Assembly (NCBI GenBank): GCA_938008415.1
Contig: CALLKI010000054.1
Span: 1 to 64,000, forward strand
Length of the DNA: 64,000 nucleotides
DNA from: an uncultured Luteimonas sp.
GTDB lineage: Bacteria > Pseudomonadota > Gammaproteobacteria > Xanthomonadales > Xanthomonadaceae
Direction: 5' to 3'
Below the pieces are notes generated by a model. The model ran no database searches. It was not told the DNA's origin and saw only the letters and a program-made list of their open reading frames with translations. Shown here in pieces: positions 9,823-19,056 of the stretch. Each line of letters begins with the position of its first letter. Positions within the stretch are counted from its first letter, which is position 1. The position numbers were made by a program, and so were the translations under genes.

Positions 9823-11859
9823 TCACGGGTGCGGCAGGGCCAGGTAGACCGTGCTCCACAACTGCGCGGCGTTGGATTCGTCCACGTCGGCGCGCCCCTG
9901 GCCGAACGGCAGCATGCGGTAGCCGCCATCGGCGTATTCCCAGGTCCACAGTTCGGAGGTGCGCAGCGCGGCGGTAGCATCGATCGCCGCCCACAGCCGC
10001 GCCTGCACGTCGCGCAGCCGCGCGCGCACCGGTTCCGGCAGGTCGTCGCGCGCCAGCTGGCGTTGCAGCCCGGCCGCCATCAGCGCCTGCTGCCACGACC
10101 AGACCACGGTCCCGTGGTAGGCATTGCGGCCGAACATCGCCTGCACGCCGGCATCCGCATACGCCGGGTTGGCCACCAGCATGCCGATGCCGGTCAGCAA
10201 TCCCGCCGGGAACGGCCGCAGCGCCGCCGCCACCATCGCGTCCAGGCGCTCCGGCGCCGGGTCGGTGAACAGCAGGGCGAAGCCCACGTCCGAGTGCAGC
10301 ACCGGGATCGGCCGGAACTGCCCGTCCAGCGCCAGCGCTGGGAAGCGCAGCGGCGCATCGGGCAGGCAGGCAAGTGCCTCCTCCGCGTCCACGCCGGCCG
10401 CCGCCGCGTAGGCCGCGACCTGCTCGCGCGCCGTCCGCACGTCGATGTCCACTTCGAACAGCGCCGGGGCATGCTCCGCCCAGACCCGCGCCCGCTCCGC
10501 GGCCTGCGCCAGTTCGCGGCGCTGGTCCGCGTCTGCATAGGCATCCAGCCAGCCCTGCGCATGCAGGCGCGCGATCGCCTCCAGCGCCGCGGGCACCCAG
10601 ACCGCGTTCACGTCGTAGGCGTAGCGGCCATGCGCGAGCCCTTCCTCGCTGTCGCGCCACTGCCCGGTGTTGCGCCCGGGCTTGATCGCCACCAGGTGGC
10701 GCGGCTCCGGCGACCGCGCGAAGGCCCGCGCGCTGTCCAGCACGAAGGCGAAGTTGCGCACCAGCGCCGCGCCCAGCGGTTCGCCCGAGGACGTGCGCCG
10801 CGCCAGGAACGCCTCCGCGCGTGCCCGCCCGTCCGCGCGGTCGAGCAGGTAGGCGGCGGCCACCGGCGCCAGCATGTAGTCGTCGTCCACCATGCCGTAG
10901 TCGTACAGCGGCGCGGCGCCGCCATCGCCTTCACGCCGGCGCAGCACGGCGAATTCGCCGATGTCCTCCTCGTGCGCGACTTCGCCGTTCGCGTCCAGCC
11001 GCTCCAACACCGCCGCCAGCCCGGCCTCGGCCGCCTCCGGCTGCAGCACCGGCAGCAGCAGGCGCAGCGACATCAGCGTGTCGCGACCGAAGTAGGTATT
11101 GAAGCGCCACGAGCCGGCCAGGAACTTCTCGCGGTAGCTGAGGAAACGCAGCGCGTCGCGGCTGCGCCGGTCGGCGCCGGCACCGGCATTCAGCAGCTCG
11201 GATTCGGCCAGCGGCGTCAGTGGCGTCTCGCCGGTCAGCGCGGTCAGGCGGACCTGCACCGGCCGCCCCTCGCGGTCGGGGCGCAGCTCGAGCACGCCGT
11301 CCGCGCCACGCGCGAAGCTCCCCCCTTCCAGTTCCAGCTCCAGCGCATAGCCCGGCGCGCCGTCCAGGCGGTCGCGGCGCCAGGCGATGCGGCGCGTGGA
11401 AACCTCCGGCGTGGCCGCGGTTTCCGGCGGATAGCGCCCGAGCAGCTGGTAGTCGCGCAGCACGCGCACGCTGCCGAGCACCGCGTCGCGCAGCCGCAGT
11501 GGCCCGCCTTCCAGGCGCGCGCGGGCACGGATGCCGTGCAGCACGCGGTCCGCGTCGCCGCCGCCTGCGGCTTCCACGGACTCCAGCGTCCAGCGCACCG
11601 GCGTGGCGCTGTCCTCGAACCACAGGCCCACGCCGCTGTTGCCCGCCGGGAAGGCGACCAGCAGCCGCGGCTGCGCGCCGGAGCTGAGCAGCAGGTGCGC
11701 GGCCACCGGACCCTCCTGGTGGAAGGCGTTCTCGATCCGACCTTCGACGATGCGGAACTGCAGCGCGTCGGCCCTGGCAACCGCCGCATGCAACCACGCC
11801 ACGCCGGCCAGCAGCAGGGCCAGCCATGCGCCACGGCGCAGCCGTCCTGTCGTCCTCAT
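9823..11859 (-). CDS. secreted alpha/alpha-barrel glucosidase-like protein
   Basis: A 678-residue protein with a clear signal peptide (RRGAWLALLLAGVAWLHAAVARA). The first third is beta-rich. The C-terminal two thirds carry motifs of six-hairpin glucosidases and debranching enzymes: NTYFGRDTLMSLRLLLPVL, an acidic EEDIGEF, DYGMVDDDYMLAP, NTGQWRDSEEGL, AYDVNAVWVPAALEAI and YHGTVVWSWQQALMAAG. I infer a periplasmic or outer-surface glycosidase acting before GH65. Its ATG overlaps the MFS stop as ATGA. It is the last gene of the glucoside locus. Exact family and substrate are not recognised. Confidence 0.65.
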   Translation of the reverse strand: MRTTGRLRRGAWLALLLAGVAWLHAAVARADALQFRIVEGRIENAFHQEGPVAAHLLLSSGAQPRLLVAFPAGNSGVGLWFEDSATPVRWTLESVEAAGGGDADRVLHGIRARARLEGGPLRLRDAVLGSVRVLRDYQLLGRYPPETAATPEVSTRRIAWRRDRLDGAPGYALELELEGGSFARGADGVLELRPDREGRPVQVRLTALTGETPLTPLAESELLNAGAGADRRSRDALRFLSYREKFLAGSWRFNTYFGRDTLMSLRLLLPVLQPEAAEAGLAAVLERLDANGEVAHEEDIGEFAVLRRREGDGGAAPLYDYGMVDDDYMLAPVAAAYLLDRADGRARAEAFLARRTSSGEPLGAALVRNFAFVLDSARAFARSPEPRHLVAIKPGRNTGQWRDSEEGLAHGRYAYDVNAVWVPAALEAIARLHAQGWLDAYADADQRRELAQAAERARVWAEHAPALFEVDIDVRTAREQVAAYAAAAGVDAEEALACLPDAPLRFPALALDGQFRPIPVLHSDVGFALLFTDPAPERLDAMVAAALRPFPAGLLTGIGMLVANPAYADAGVQAMFGRNAYHGTVVWSWQQALMAAGLQRQLARDDLPEPVRARLRDVQARLWAAIDATAALRTSELWTWEYADGGYRMLPFGQGRADVDESNAAQLWSTVYLALPHP

Positions 11860-13121
11860 GCATGTCCCTCCCGCGTGGCCACGGCCGCCGGCAATGGCCG
11901 CTGCCGGCGCGCGCTGCGGTCGAGCAGCGCCAGCGTGGCCAGCAGCAGCGCCATCGGCAGCAGCAGCAGGTAGAAGGCGCGCGACCCGTCGAAGCGCGCG
12001 AACACCTGCCCGGTGATGAACGAGCCCGTGGTGCCACCCAGCGCCGAGAACACCACGATCAGGCCGGTCATGCCCGCGTGGCGCGCCTTCGGCAGCGCGC
12101 TCAGCACCACGGAATTGATCGTCGGGTAGACCGGCGCCATGAACAGCCCGATCAGCGGAAAGACGTACGTCGCCAGCGGGGCGTTGAACCAGCCCGCGTC
12201 CGCGCGCGGCTGTACGCCGCTGGCCAGCGGCAGCGCCAGCAGCACCAGCGCCGCCATCGCCAGCACGCAGCCGGCCAGCACCGGGAACCACGGCAGGCGG
12301 CGCAGCAGCACCCCGCCGGCGAGCCGTCCCAGCGCCAGCGACCCGGCGAACAGGCCGGCCGCCTGCACGCTGAGCGTGGTCGGCAGGTGCAGGATCTCGC
12401 GGTTGAAGGTCGGCAGCCATGTGTTGACCGCCTGCTCCATCAGCACGTACAGGAACGCCGACACCAGGAACACGCCGACCAGCGGCAGCGCCAGCAGCCG
12501 CAGCATGTCGGCGAAGGAGTCTCGCAGCGCGCGCCCGTCGTCCGCCGCGCTCTCGTCCATGCGCGTGCCCGCCAGCAGCACGATCACCACGACGCACAGC
12601 GCGCACAGCACCCAGTACACGCTCAGCCACGACGGCGAACCCGGGGCATGCGGATCGATGAAGGCGGCGAACAGCCAGGCGCTGCCGAGGATGCCGACCA
12701 TGAACCAGCCCTCGATGGTGCTGGTCAGCCCGGCGTGCGCGCGGCCATCGCCGGTCAGCAGGCCGATGCTGGAATACACCGCCACCTTCACCAGGGCGAA
12801 GGACACGCCCACCGTGGCGAACAGCAACTTGGCCGCCCAGAAGGCCTGGAGCAGCGGCATGGCCGCGCAGGCCAGCGCCACCAGCCCCAGGCCGAGCATC
12901 ATCGCCCTGCGGTAGCCCAGCCGCGGCAGCGCCGAGGCCACCAGGAACGAGGCCACCGCGATCGGCAGGTCCTTGTACGCCTCCAGCGTGCTGGCCTCCG
13001 CCTTGCCGACGCCGAAGCCCTGGATGGACTGCAGGATCACCGTGCCGACCGAGTTCAGCAGCATGGCGAAGATCATGTAGGTCAGGGTCATCCCCACGAC
13101 CATGCGGGTTCGCTGGTTCAT
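11856..13121 (-). CDS. MFS sugar transporter
   Basis: A 421-residue major facilitator with twelve predicted helices. Helix 1 starts RMVVGMTLTYMIFAMLLNSVG, and the family A-motif-like loop after helix 2 is ALPRLGYRRAMMLGLG. The second half has LPTFNREILHL and APVYPTINSVVLSALPKARHAG, resembling FucP/GlcP-type sugar carriers (motif M-A-P-x-Y-P-T). It sits between a TonB receptor and a glucosidase, downstream of GH65, so it most likely brings a disaccharide or glucose across the inner membrane. The specific sugar is not determinable. Confidence 0.85.
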   Translation of the reverse strand: MNQRTRMVVGMTLTYMIFAMLLNSVGTVILQSIQGFGVGKAEASTLEAYKDLPIAVASFLVASALPRLGYRRAMMLGLGLVALACAAMPLLQAFWAAKLLFATVGVSFALVKVAVYSSIGLLTGDGRAHAGLTSTIEGWFMVGILGSAWLFAAFIDPHAPGSPSWLSVYWVLCALCVVVIVLLAGTRMDESAADDGRALRDSFADMLRLLALPLVGVFLVSAFLYVLMEQAVNTWLPTFNREILHLPTTLSVQAAGLFAGSLALGRLAGGVLLRRLPWFPVLAGCVLAMAALVLLALPLASGVQPRADAGWFNAPLATYVFPLIGLFMAPVYPTINSVVLSALPKARHAGMTGLIVVFSALGGTTGSFITGQVFARFDGSRAFYLLLLPMALLLATLALLDRSARRQRPLPAAVATREGHA

Positions 13122-13219
13122 GTCCGCTCCCTGCGGCGCCTCGCTCCGGCACCGTGCACTCTACCGCCGCCGGCGGAAAGCCGCGGGCGGCGCCCCGGGC
13201 GGGCGCCGCCCGGGGCCGG

Positions 13220-15733
13220 TCACCACATGTACTTGACCTGGAAGTTGACCTCGCGGCCTTCCAGCGGGCGCGCCAGCAGCACGCCACCGGCCGACGACGC
13301 CGCGCCGAAGATGCGCGAGTTGCTCTCGGTCAGGCCCAGCTCGTTGGTCATGTTGGTGCCACGCAGGTTGAACTGCCAGTGCTCGCCCACGTTGGCGGTC
13401 ACGCCGAAGTCGATGGTCTCGTACGTGCCCAGCTGCTGCAGGCCGGACTGGTCCTGGGTGTGGTCGCCGACGTAGGTGTAGGTCACGTACGCGGTGATGT
13501 CGCCCCAGCCGGTGTCGAAGCGGTAGCTCGGGGTGAGCATGTAGCGCAGCTTCGGCTGGCGCTGCAGCTGCTTGCCCTGGATCGGCGCGCAGTTCGGCTG
13601 GCCGTTGATGTCCACGTACGGGAAGCAGGCGTCGTAGTCGGTGTACTCGCCGTCCAGGTAGTTGGCCACCAGCTGGATGCGCAGGTTGTCGGTCGGGGTC
13701 ACGGCGCCGATGAAGTTCACGCCCACCGACTCCGAGCCGTACACCTTCGGGTCGCCCACCGGCGTGCCGAGGCCGTCGGTCGGCTGGTACAGCAGGCCGG
13801 AGAAGTCGCGGCGGTAGGCGCTGATGTCCGCGTACAGCAGGTCGGACTGGTACTTGAAGCCGACTTCGAAGTTGCGGATCTTTTGGATCGGCACGTCGCC
13901 GTTGCCGCTGCGCATGCCGTTGTCGAAGTCCGGGAAGTGGCCGCCGGTGTTGGCGCGCACGTACGCCGACATGCGGTCGTTGAAGCTGTAGTTGGCACCC
14001 GCGGTGAACGACGGGTGGCTCTTGCGGTACTCCACCACCGTGAAGGTGCCGTCGCAGACCGGCACGGCGTTGTCGTACAGGGTGGTCGGGTCGCCGTCCA
14101 GGTCGCGGTTGACCAGGTTGCAGATCCGGTTGGTCGCGTCCTGCTGCTCCAGGCGCGCCGACAGGTCCAGCAGCCAGTTGCCCACGCGCCACATGTCGGA
14201 CACGTACACCGCGATGTTGGTGCCCTTGCCGCGCTGGGTGATGTGGTAGCCGCCGAAGTCGGCGAAGCCCTGGTCGTCGGTGCGCCTGTAGGTCACCCCG
14301 TCGGTGCCGGTGTAGGTCACCGTGATCGGGCGGGCGTTCGGCTCGTTGGTCATCAGCATCTGGTTGCCCAGCGACCAGTGGTCGCGCATCGTGTAGTGCG
14401 CGGCATACAGGCCGACGGTCAGGGTGTTGCCCTCGAACAGCTCGCGGCTCAGGCGCAGGTCGTTGTTCAGGCTCGTCAGCCGCTTGTGGATGTGCCACCA
14501 GCCCTGCTGGATCACGCTCTGGTCCAGCGGCACGGCGCCGCCGACGACGTAGGTGGCGGTGGCCGACCCGGCCGGCAACGCGAAGCCGCCCGGGGTATCC
14601 GGGTTGTACAGCATGTCCTGCAGCGACGCCGGGTTGTTGCCGGAGAACAGCGCATTGGTGTCCATGTCGCCGCCGGTGTACAGGAACCGGTCGCTCAGCG
14701 ACCAGCCGTTGTCGAAGCTGTACTCGAAGTTGCCGCCGAAGAAGGCCACGTCCGCGCCACGGCCGTCGGCCAGGTCCGCGTGCTTGCCGCCGCCCGGGTA
14801 CGAGGGCAGGAACACGTGCCGCAGCGCGTGGCTGTAGTAGGTGCCGGTCAGCGGGTCGAAGCCCGGGTAGGCGCTGAAGTGGTCCTCGCCGTGCTGGATC
14901 AGCGGGATCGGGGTGATGAACTGGTTCTTGTCGTTGAGGTAGCGCGCGTAGAGCACCAGGTTGCCGCGGTCGAAGTCATGCGCCAGGGTCGCGGTCAGCT
15001 GGCCGCCCTTGTCGGCCTTGAACTGCGGGTCGCGCACGCCGTCGGACTCGCGCCAGAAGCCGCCGATGCTGCCGTACCAGCCTTCGGCGATCTTGAACCC
15101 GGAGAACGCGTCGAGCCGCCACAGGCCCTCGTTGCCCCAGGTCAGGCCGACGCTGCCGCTCGGCACCTCGGTGCCGGTCTTGAGGAAGAAGTTGGCCGTG
15201 GCGCCGATCTGGCCGTCGGCGAACACCACCGAGGGGCCGCCCTGCAGGATCTCCACCGCCTCGATGGTGTCGTCCAGCCGGAACATCGAGGTGGTCTCGA
15301 AGAACGACAGCGTGGGCATGCCGTACAGCGGCGAGCCCATCAGCAGGGTGGAGAAGTACGGCGCGTCGCCGCCGCCCGGGAAGCCGGCGATCTCGATGTT
15401 GGCGCCGGTCTGGCCGCCGGTGGATTCGGGCCACATGCCCGGGGAGATCTTGAGCAGGTCCGCCGTGCTCTTCGGGTTGGCCATGCGGATCTGCTCGGCG
15501 GTGGCGGTGACGATGTTGAAGCTGGCCTCCAGCTTCTTCACGCCGCCGCTGGTGGCGGTACCGGAGACCACGATGGTGTCCAGGCTGGTGACGTTCTGGT
15601 TGTCCTGCTGGGACCTCGCGCCCTCGTCCTGCTCCTGTGCCAGGGCCGGCCCCGCGAGGACCGCGGCGATGGCGGCCGACAGCGCGTAGCGCGCCATCAC
15701 GGCGCCGGGCTTGCGTGACGTTCTGGATTGCAT
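13220..15733 (-). CDS. TonB-dependent outer-membrane receptor of the glucoside locus
   Basis: An 837-residue receptor with a signal peptide (ALSAAIAAVLAGPALAQE), a TonB box (LDTIVVSGTAT), a plug domain (STADLLKISPGM...DTIEAVEILQGGPSVVFADGQIG) and a 22-strand barrel ending in an aromatic residue (NFQVKYMW). The GGAGGGAGC site precedes the ATG at 15733; the longer frame to 16000 overlaps GH65 and is not used. It lies 76 bases downstream of GH65 and 98 bases upstream of the MFS gene. By context it imports a gluco-oligosaccharide across the outer membrane. Confidence 0.93.
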   Translation of the reverse strand: MQSRTSRKPGAVMARYALSAAIAAVLAGPALAQEQDEGARSQQDNQNVTSLDTIVVSGTATSGGVKKLEASFNIVTATAEQIRMANPKSTADLLKISPGMWPESTGGQTGANIEIAGFPGGGDAPYFSTLLMGSPLYGMPTLSFFETTSMFRLDDTIEAVEILQGGPSVVFADGQIGATANFFLKTGTEVPSGSVGLTWGNEGLWRLDAFSGFKIAEGWYGSIGGFWRESDGVRDPQFKADKGGQLTATLAHDFDRGNLVLYARYLNDKNQFITPIPLIQHGEDHFSAYPGFDPLTGTYYSHALRHVFLPSYPGGGKHADLADGRGADVAFFGGNFEYSFDNGWSLSDRFLYTGGDMDTNALFSGNNPASLQDMLYNPDTPGGFALPAGSATATYVVGGAVPLDQSVIQQGWWHIHKRLTSLNNDLRLSRELFEGNTLTVGLYAAHYTMRDHWSLGNQMLMTNEPNARPITVTYTGTDGVTYRRTDDQGFADFGGYHITQRGKGTNIAVYVSDMWRVGNWLLDLSARLEQQDATNRICNLVNRDLDGDPTTLYDNAVPVCDGTFTVVEYRKSHPSFTAGANYSFNDRMSAYVRANTGGHFPDFDNGMRSGNGDVPIQKIRNFEVGFKYQSDLLYADISAYRRDFSGLLYQPTDGLGTPVGDPKVYGSESVGVNFIGAVTPTDNLRIQLVANYLDGEYTDYDACFPYVDINGQPNCAPIQGKQLQRQPKLRYMLTPSYRFDTGWGDITAYVTYTYVGDHTQDQSGLQQLGTYETIDFGVTANVGEHWQFNLRGTNMTNELGLTESNSRIFGAASSAGGVLLARPLEGREVNFQVKYMW

Positions 15734-15809
15734 GTTGCTCCCTCCACTCCTGTTGCTCGCTCTTGATCGTCGTTGCCGGCCGGCAGTTGCCCGCGCCGGT
15801 GGCCGGCGG

Positions 15810-18800
15810 TCATGCCTCCACGAGTTCGTCCAGGCGCAGCCGGGAGATCTCCGGCAGCACCAGGTCGGCGCCGGCCAGCACGCGTTCGTCGCCGATACCC
15901 ACCGCCGCCATCCCGGCGGCATGGATGGCGGCGATGCCGGCCACCGCGTCCTCCACGCCGATGCAATCCGCCGGCGCCACGCCCAGGCCGGCGGCCGCAT
16001 CGAGGTAGATGGCCGGGTCCGGCTTGGCGCGCGGCACGCGCGACGCGTCGGCGATGTAGTCGAACCAGCGGGCGATGCCCAGCCGCTCGAGCAGCAGCGG
16101 CGCGTTGCGGCTTGCCGAGGCCAGCCCCAGCTTCAGCCCGCGCGCGCGCGCCTCCTCCAGCAGCGTGGCCACACCCGGGAACAGGTCGTCCGGGCCGAAA
16201 CGCCCGATCTGTGCCACGTAGTAGGCGTTCTTGCGCTCGGCCAGCTCGCGCTTCTCTTCCTCCGAACAGGTGCGTCCGGCGTGCCCGAGGATGATGTCGA
16301 GCGATGTGGCGCGGTCCACGCCCTTCAGCCGCTCGTTGATCCTGCGGTCGAACGGCACGCCGATCTCGTCCGCCAGCCGCTTCCATGCGTGGTAATGCAG
16401 GTTCGCGGTATCGGTCAGCACGCCATCCAGGTCGAAGACCAGCGCCCTGCAGCGGCGCGGGAACGGCGCGCGGCAGCGGCGCGCGGCGGCGCTGTCCAGG
16501 GGGATCCGCGCCGGGCTTCCGGGCTCCAGCAGCAAGCGGCCGCCGGGATGCGTGATTTCCAGTGCCCCGCCCTCGAGCAGGCTGCAGGTGGCGCCATCGC
16601 CATCCACTTCCACGCGCAGCCGGCGCCCGCGCCAGTGCAGGCCGAACGCATAGCCCTGCCACGCCGCCGGCAGCCGGGGCGCAAGGTGCAGCCCCCCGTC
16701 GACCACGCGCAGGCCGGCGAAGCCCCAGGCAAGCCCCAGCCAGCTGCCGGCCATGGCCGCCATGTGCACGCCATGCGCGGTGTTGTGGTGCAGGTCGTCC
16801 AGGTCCACGCGCAGCGCCTCGGAGAAATAGCGCCAGGCCTTCTCCTGCAGGCCGAACTCGGCCGCGGCGATGCCGTGGATCGCCGCCGACAGCGTCGAGT
16901 CGTGGGTGGTGACTGCCTCGTAGTACTGGAAGCTGCGGCGCATGCGCACCGGATCCAGCCCGTCGCCGGCCAGCACGAAGGCCATCACCGTGTCGGCCTG
17001 CTTGGCCACCTGGTGGCGGTAGATGGTCAGCGGGTGGTAGTCGAGCAGCAACGGGCGGCCGTTGCGCGCCGGCGGGTACGGCCAGCGCGGCTTGCGCAGG
17101 AAGGTGTCGTCCTGCGCGTAGATGTCCAGTTCCGGGTCGACGTTCAACTGCATCGCCGCGGCGATGCGCGCCCACTCGCGCACTTCCTCCGGCGCGAGCC
17201 CGATCCGGCCGCACAGCGCTTCCAGTTCCTGCGGCCTGGTCCGGCGCAGGTGCTCCCACACCGCCACCGCGCGCTGCAGGTGCCGCTGCGCCATGCGGTT
17301 GGTGTAGAAGTTGTTGTCCACCAGCACGTTGTATTCGTCCGGCCCGGTCACGCCGTGGATGCCGAACGCGCCGCCGCGCGCCGGGTCGAAGTGCCCCACC
17401 TGCGGCCAGATGCGCGCGGTCTCGAACAGCATTTCCGCGCCGGCCTCCAGCAGGAAGGCGTCGTCGCCGGTGGCATCGTGGTACAGGCCGATGGCGTAGG
17501 CGATGGCGGCGTTGATGTGGTACGCCGCCGAACCGGTGGGATAGTGCGCCGAACACTCGGCGCCGCCGATGGTGCGCCACGGGTACAGCGCGCCACGGGC
17601 GTGGTTCAGTTCGCGGGCGTTGGCGCGTGCCGCGTCCAGCAGCCGGTGGCGGTACAGCAGCATGGCGCGCGCGGTTTCCGGCGCGGTGAACACCATCACC
17701 GGCAGCACGAAGGCCTCGGTGTCCCAGAAGCAGTGGCCCTCGTAGCCCTCGCCGGTCAGGCCCTTGGCCGCGGTGCCGTGCGCGGGATCCCGGCCGGCCG
17801 ACTGCAGCACGTGGAACAGGTTGAAGCGCAGCGCCAGCCGGCTGTCGGCATCGCCCTGCACGTCTATCGCCGCGTCCTCCCAGAACCGCGCCAGCCAGTC
17901 CGAGCGCGCGGCGGCGATCGCCGCGTGGCCCTGCTCCGCCGCCGCGCGCGCCTGCGCGCGCGCCGACTCGCACAATGCCTGCACGCTGCCGTTGCTGCCG
18001 TCGCTGCGATAGGCGACGAACTTCTCCAGCTCGACCGCACCGCCCGGCGCCAGCTCCGCCTCGTAGCACTGCGCGACGCGCTCCGGGCTGACCTCCACGC
18101 CCGCGAAGCGCAGCCCGCCGGACACCGGCCTTTGCACCTGCGCGCAGCACACGGTGATGTTGCTGTAGTGCGTGCATTGCGCCAGCAGCGCGCCATCTTC
18201 ATCGGCGTGGCGCGCCAGCGGCTGCAGTGCCCGGCTCCCGGCCGCGCCGATGCGCGGGTCATGACCCTGCCCGGCCGGCCGGCGACCGGCCTCGATCACC
18301 GAATCCAGCTGCAGGCGGCCGCGCCAGTCCTCCGACGTCACGCGGTAGCGGATCGACAGCAGGTCCCGGTCGTGGGCGACCACGCGCTCGCTCTCGATGC
18401 GCAGCGTGGCCCCCTGCGGGGTGCGCAGGCGCAGGCGGCGGCGCAGCACGCCCTGGCGCAGGTCGAGCACGCGCTCGAAGTCCAGCCACTCGCATGCGTC
18501 CGGGTCCAGCGGCTCGCCGTCCAGACGCAGCCGGAACCGGCAGCCGTCGGCCACCGGCACGCGCGTGTCGCTGTGGCGCGCGAAGCCCGGGAAGCGCTCG
18601 TGGTAGTGGATCGGATGGCGCTCGTATACCTGGGCGAGGAAACAGCCGTGGCCCTCGGCATCGGCTTCCTCGAGACCGCCGCGCACGCCCAGCGAACCGT
18701 TGGCCAGGGCGAACAGGGTCCCGTCCGCTTCCCGGTGCCCGGGACGCAGCGCGGTCTGCCGCAGTTGCCAGCCGTCGCCGGCGTCGAAGGAAAGTGTCCC

Positions 18801-18818
18801 GGGCGCGTGCGGGCCCAT
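15810..18818 (-). CDS. fused GH65 glycoside phosphorylase and beta-phosphoglucomutase
   Basis: A 1002-residue two-enzyme fusion. Residues 1 to about 760 are a GH65 inverting phosphorylase: N-terminal beta-sandwich (GDGWQLRQTALR, FALANGSLGVRGG), alpha/alpha barrel (EGYEGHCFWDTEAFVLPV; the general acid E495 in GVTGPDEYNV) and the KQADTVMAF motif. It splits maltose, kojibiose, nigerose or trehalose with phosphate to beta-glucose-1-P plus glucose. Residues about 785-1002 are a HAD beta-phosphoglucomutase with nucleophile D796 and acid/base D798 in FDLDGVLTDTA, LGLASASRNA, KPDPAIYLDAA and GVEDAVAGI, which converts beta-G1P to G6P. Both active sites look intact. The specificity loop reads GGAECSAHYPTGSAAYHIN; I cannot assign the disaccharide with certainty. 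Confidence 0.93.
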   Translation of the reverse strand: MGPHAPGTLSFDAGDGWQLRQTALRPGHREADGTLFALANGSLGVRGGLEEADAEGHGCFLAQVYERHPIHYHERFPGFARHSDTRVPVADGCRFRLRLDGEPLDPDACEWLDFERVLDLRQGVLRRRLRLRTPQGATLRIESERVVAHDRDLLSIRYRVTSEDWRGRLQLDSVIEAGRRPAGQGHDPRIGAAGSRALQPLARHADEDGALLAQCTHYSNITVCCAQVQRPVSGGLRFAGVEVSPERVAQCYEAELAPGGAVELEKFVAYRSDGSNGSVQALCESARAQARAAAEQGHAAIAAARSDWLARFWEDAAIDVQGDADSRLALRFNLFHVLQSAGRDPAHGTAAKGLTGEGYEGHCFWDTEAFVLPVMVFTAPETARAMLLYRHRLLDAARANARELNHARGALYPWRTIGGAECSAHYPTGSAAYHINAAIAYAIGLYHDATGDDAFLLEAGAEMLFETARIWPQVGHFDPARGGAFGIHGVTGPDEYNVLVDNNFYTNRMAQRHLQRAVAVWEHLRRTRPQELEALCGRIGLAPEEVREWARIAAAMQLNVDPELDIYAQDDTFLRKPRWPYPPARNGRPLLLDYHPLTIYRHQVAKQADTVMAFVLAGDGLDPVRMRRSFQYYEAVTTHDSTLSAAIHGIAAAEFGLQEKAWRYFSEALRVDLDDLHHNTAHGVHMAAMAGSWLGLAWGFAGLRVVDGGLHLAPRLPAAWQGYAFGLHWRGRRLRVEVDGDGATCSLLEGGALEITHPGGRLLLEPGSPARIPLDSAAARRCRAPFPRRCRALVFDLDGVLTDTANLHYHAWKRLADEIGVPFDRRINERLKGVDRATSLDIILGHAGRTCSEEEKRELAERKNAYYVAQIGRFGPDDLFPGVATLLEEARARGLKLGLASASRNAPLLLERLGIARWFDYIADASRVPRAKPDPAIYLDAAAGLGVAPADCIGVEDAVAGIAAIHAAGMAAVGIGDERVLAGADLVLPEISRLRLDELVEA

Positions 18819-18850
18819 CCGTTTGCAGATTCCAGTTCGACTGGCGGCGG

Positions 18851-18880
18851 AACTTAGGGAGCCCCTGTTATCGATGTCAA
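18851..18880 (-). promoter_or_regulatory. promoter of the GH65 operon
   Basis: A perfect -35 TTGACA (minus strand of 18875-18880) lies 18 bp before TAAGTT (18851-18856), a weak -10. The -35 hexamer is embedded in the tandem LacI-type operators, so a bound repressor would block RNA polymerase. The predicted leader to the GH65 ATG is about 26 nt. Confidence 0.55.
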
Positions 18881-18893
18881 GTTATCGATGTCA
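18866..18893. promoter_or_regulatory. tandem LacI-family operators
   Basis: Two adjacent 14-mers, TGTTATCGATGTCA (18866-18879) and AGTTATCGATGTCA (18880-18893), repeat head to tail. The first has the LacI-family pattern TG..AT-CG-AT..CA, a palindrome centred on CG. They overlap the -35 of the GH65 promoter and lie 177 bases downstream of the lacI-type gene. They are very likely the binding sites of that regulator; confirmation needs a footprint or regulon comparison. Confidence 0.7.
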
Positions 18894-19056
18894 TGGCCTG
18901 CCCGCGGCCGGATCCAGGACCATGCCAGGCTTGGCCAGCCGGCATAAAATCCTTTTCTGATCAAATATTTGCCAACAACCAGGCACGGCGCGGCCCGGCC
19001 CGGCGCAGGCCCGGCCACACTGCGGTGCAGCATGGCTGTTGCGCGGGCGCCGCCCC

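Noticed and set aside
18963..18972. CAAATATTTG palindrome in an A/T-rich patch upstream of the GH65 promoter
   Set aside because: It is short and low in information. It could be an UP-type element or part of the lacI 3' region, but nothing links it to a regulator.
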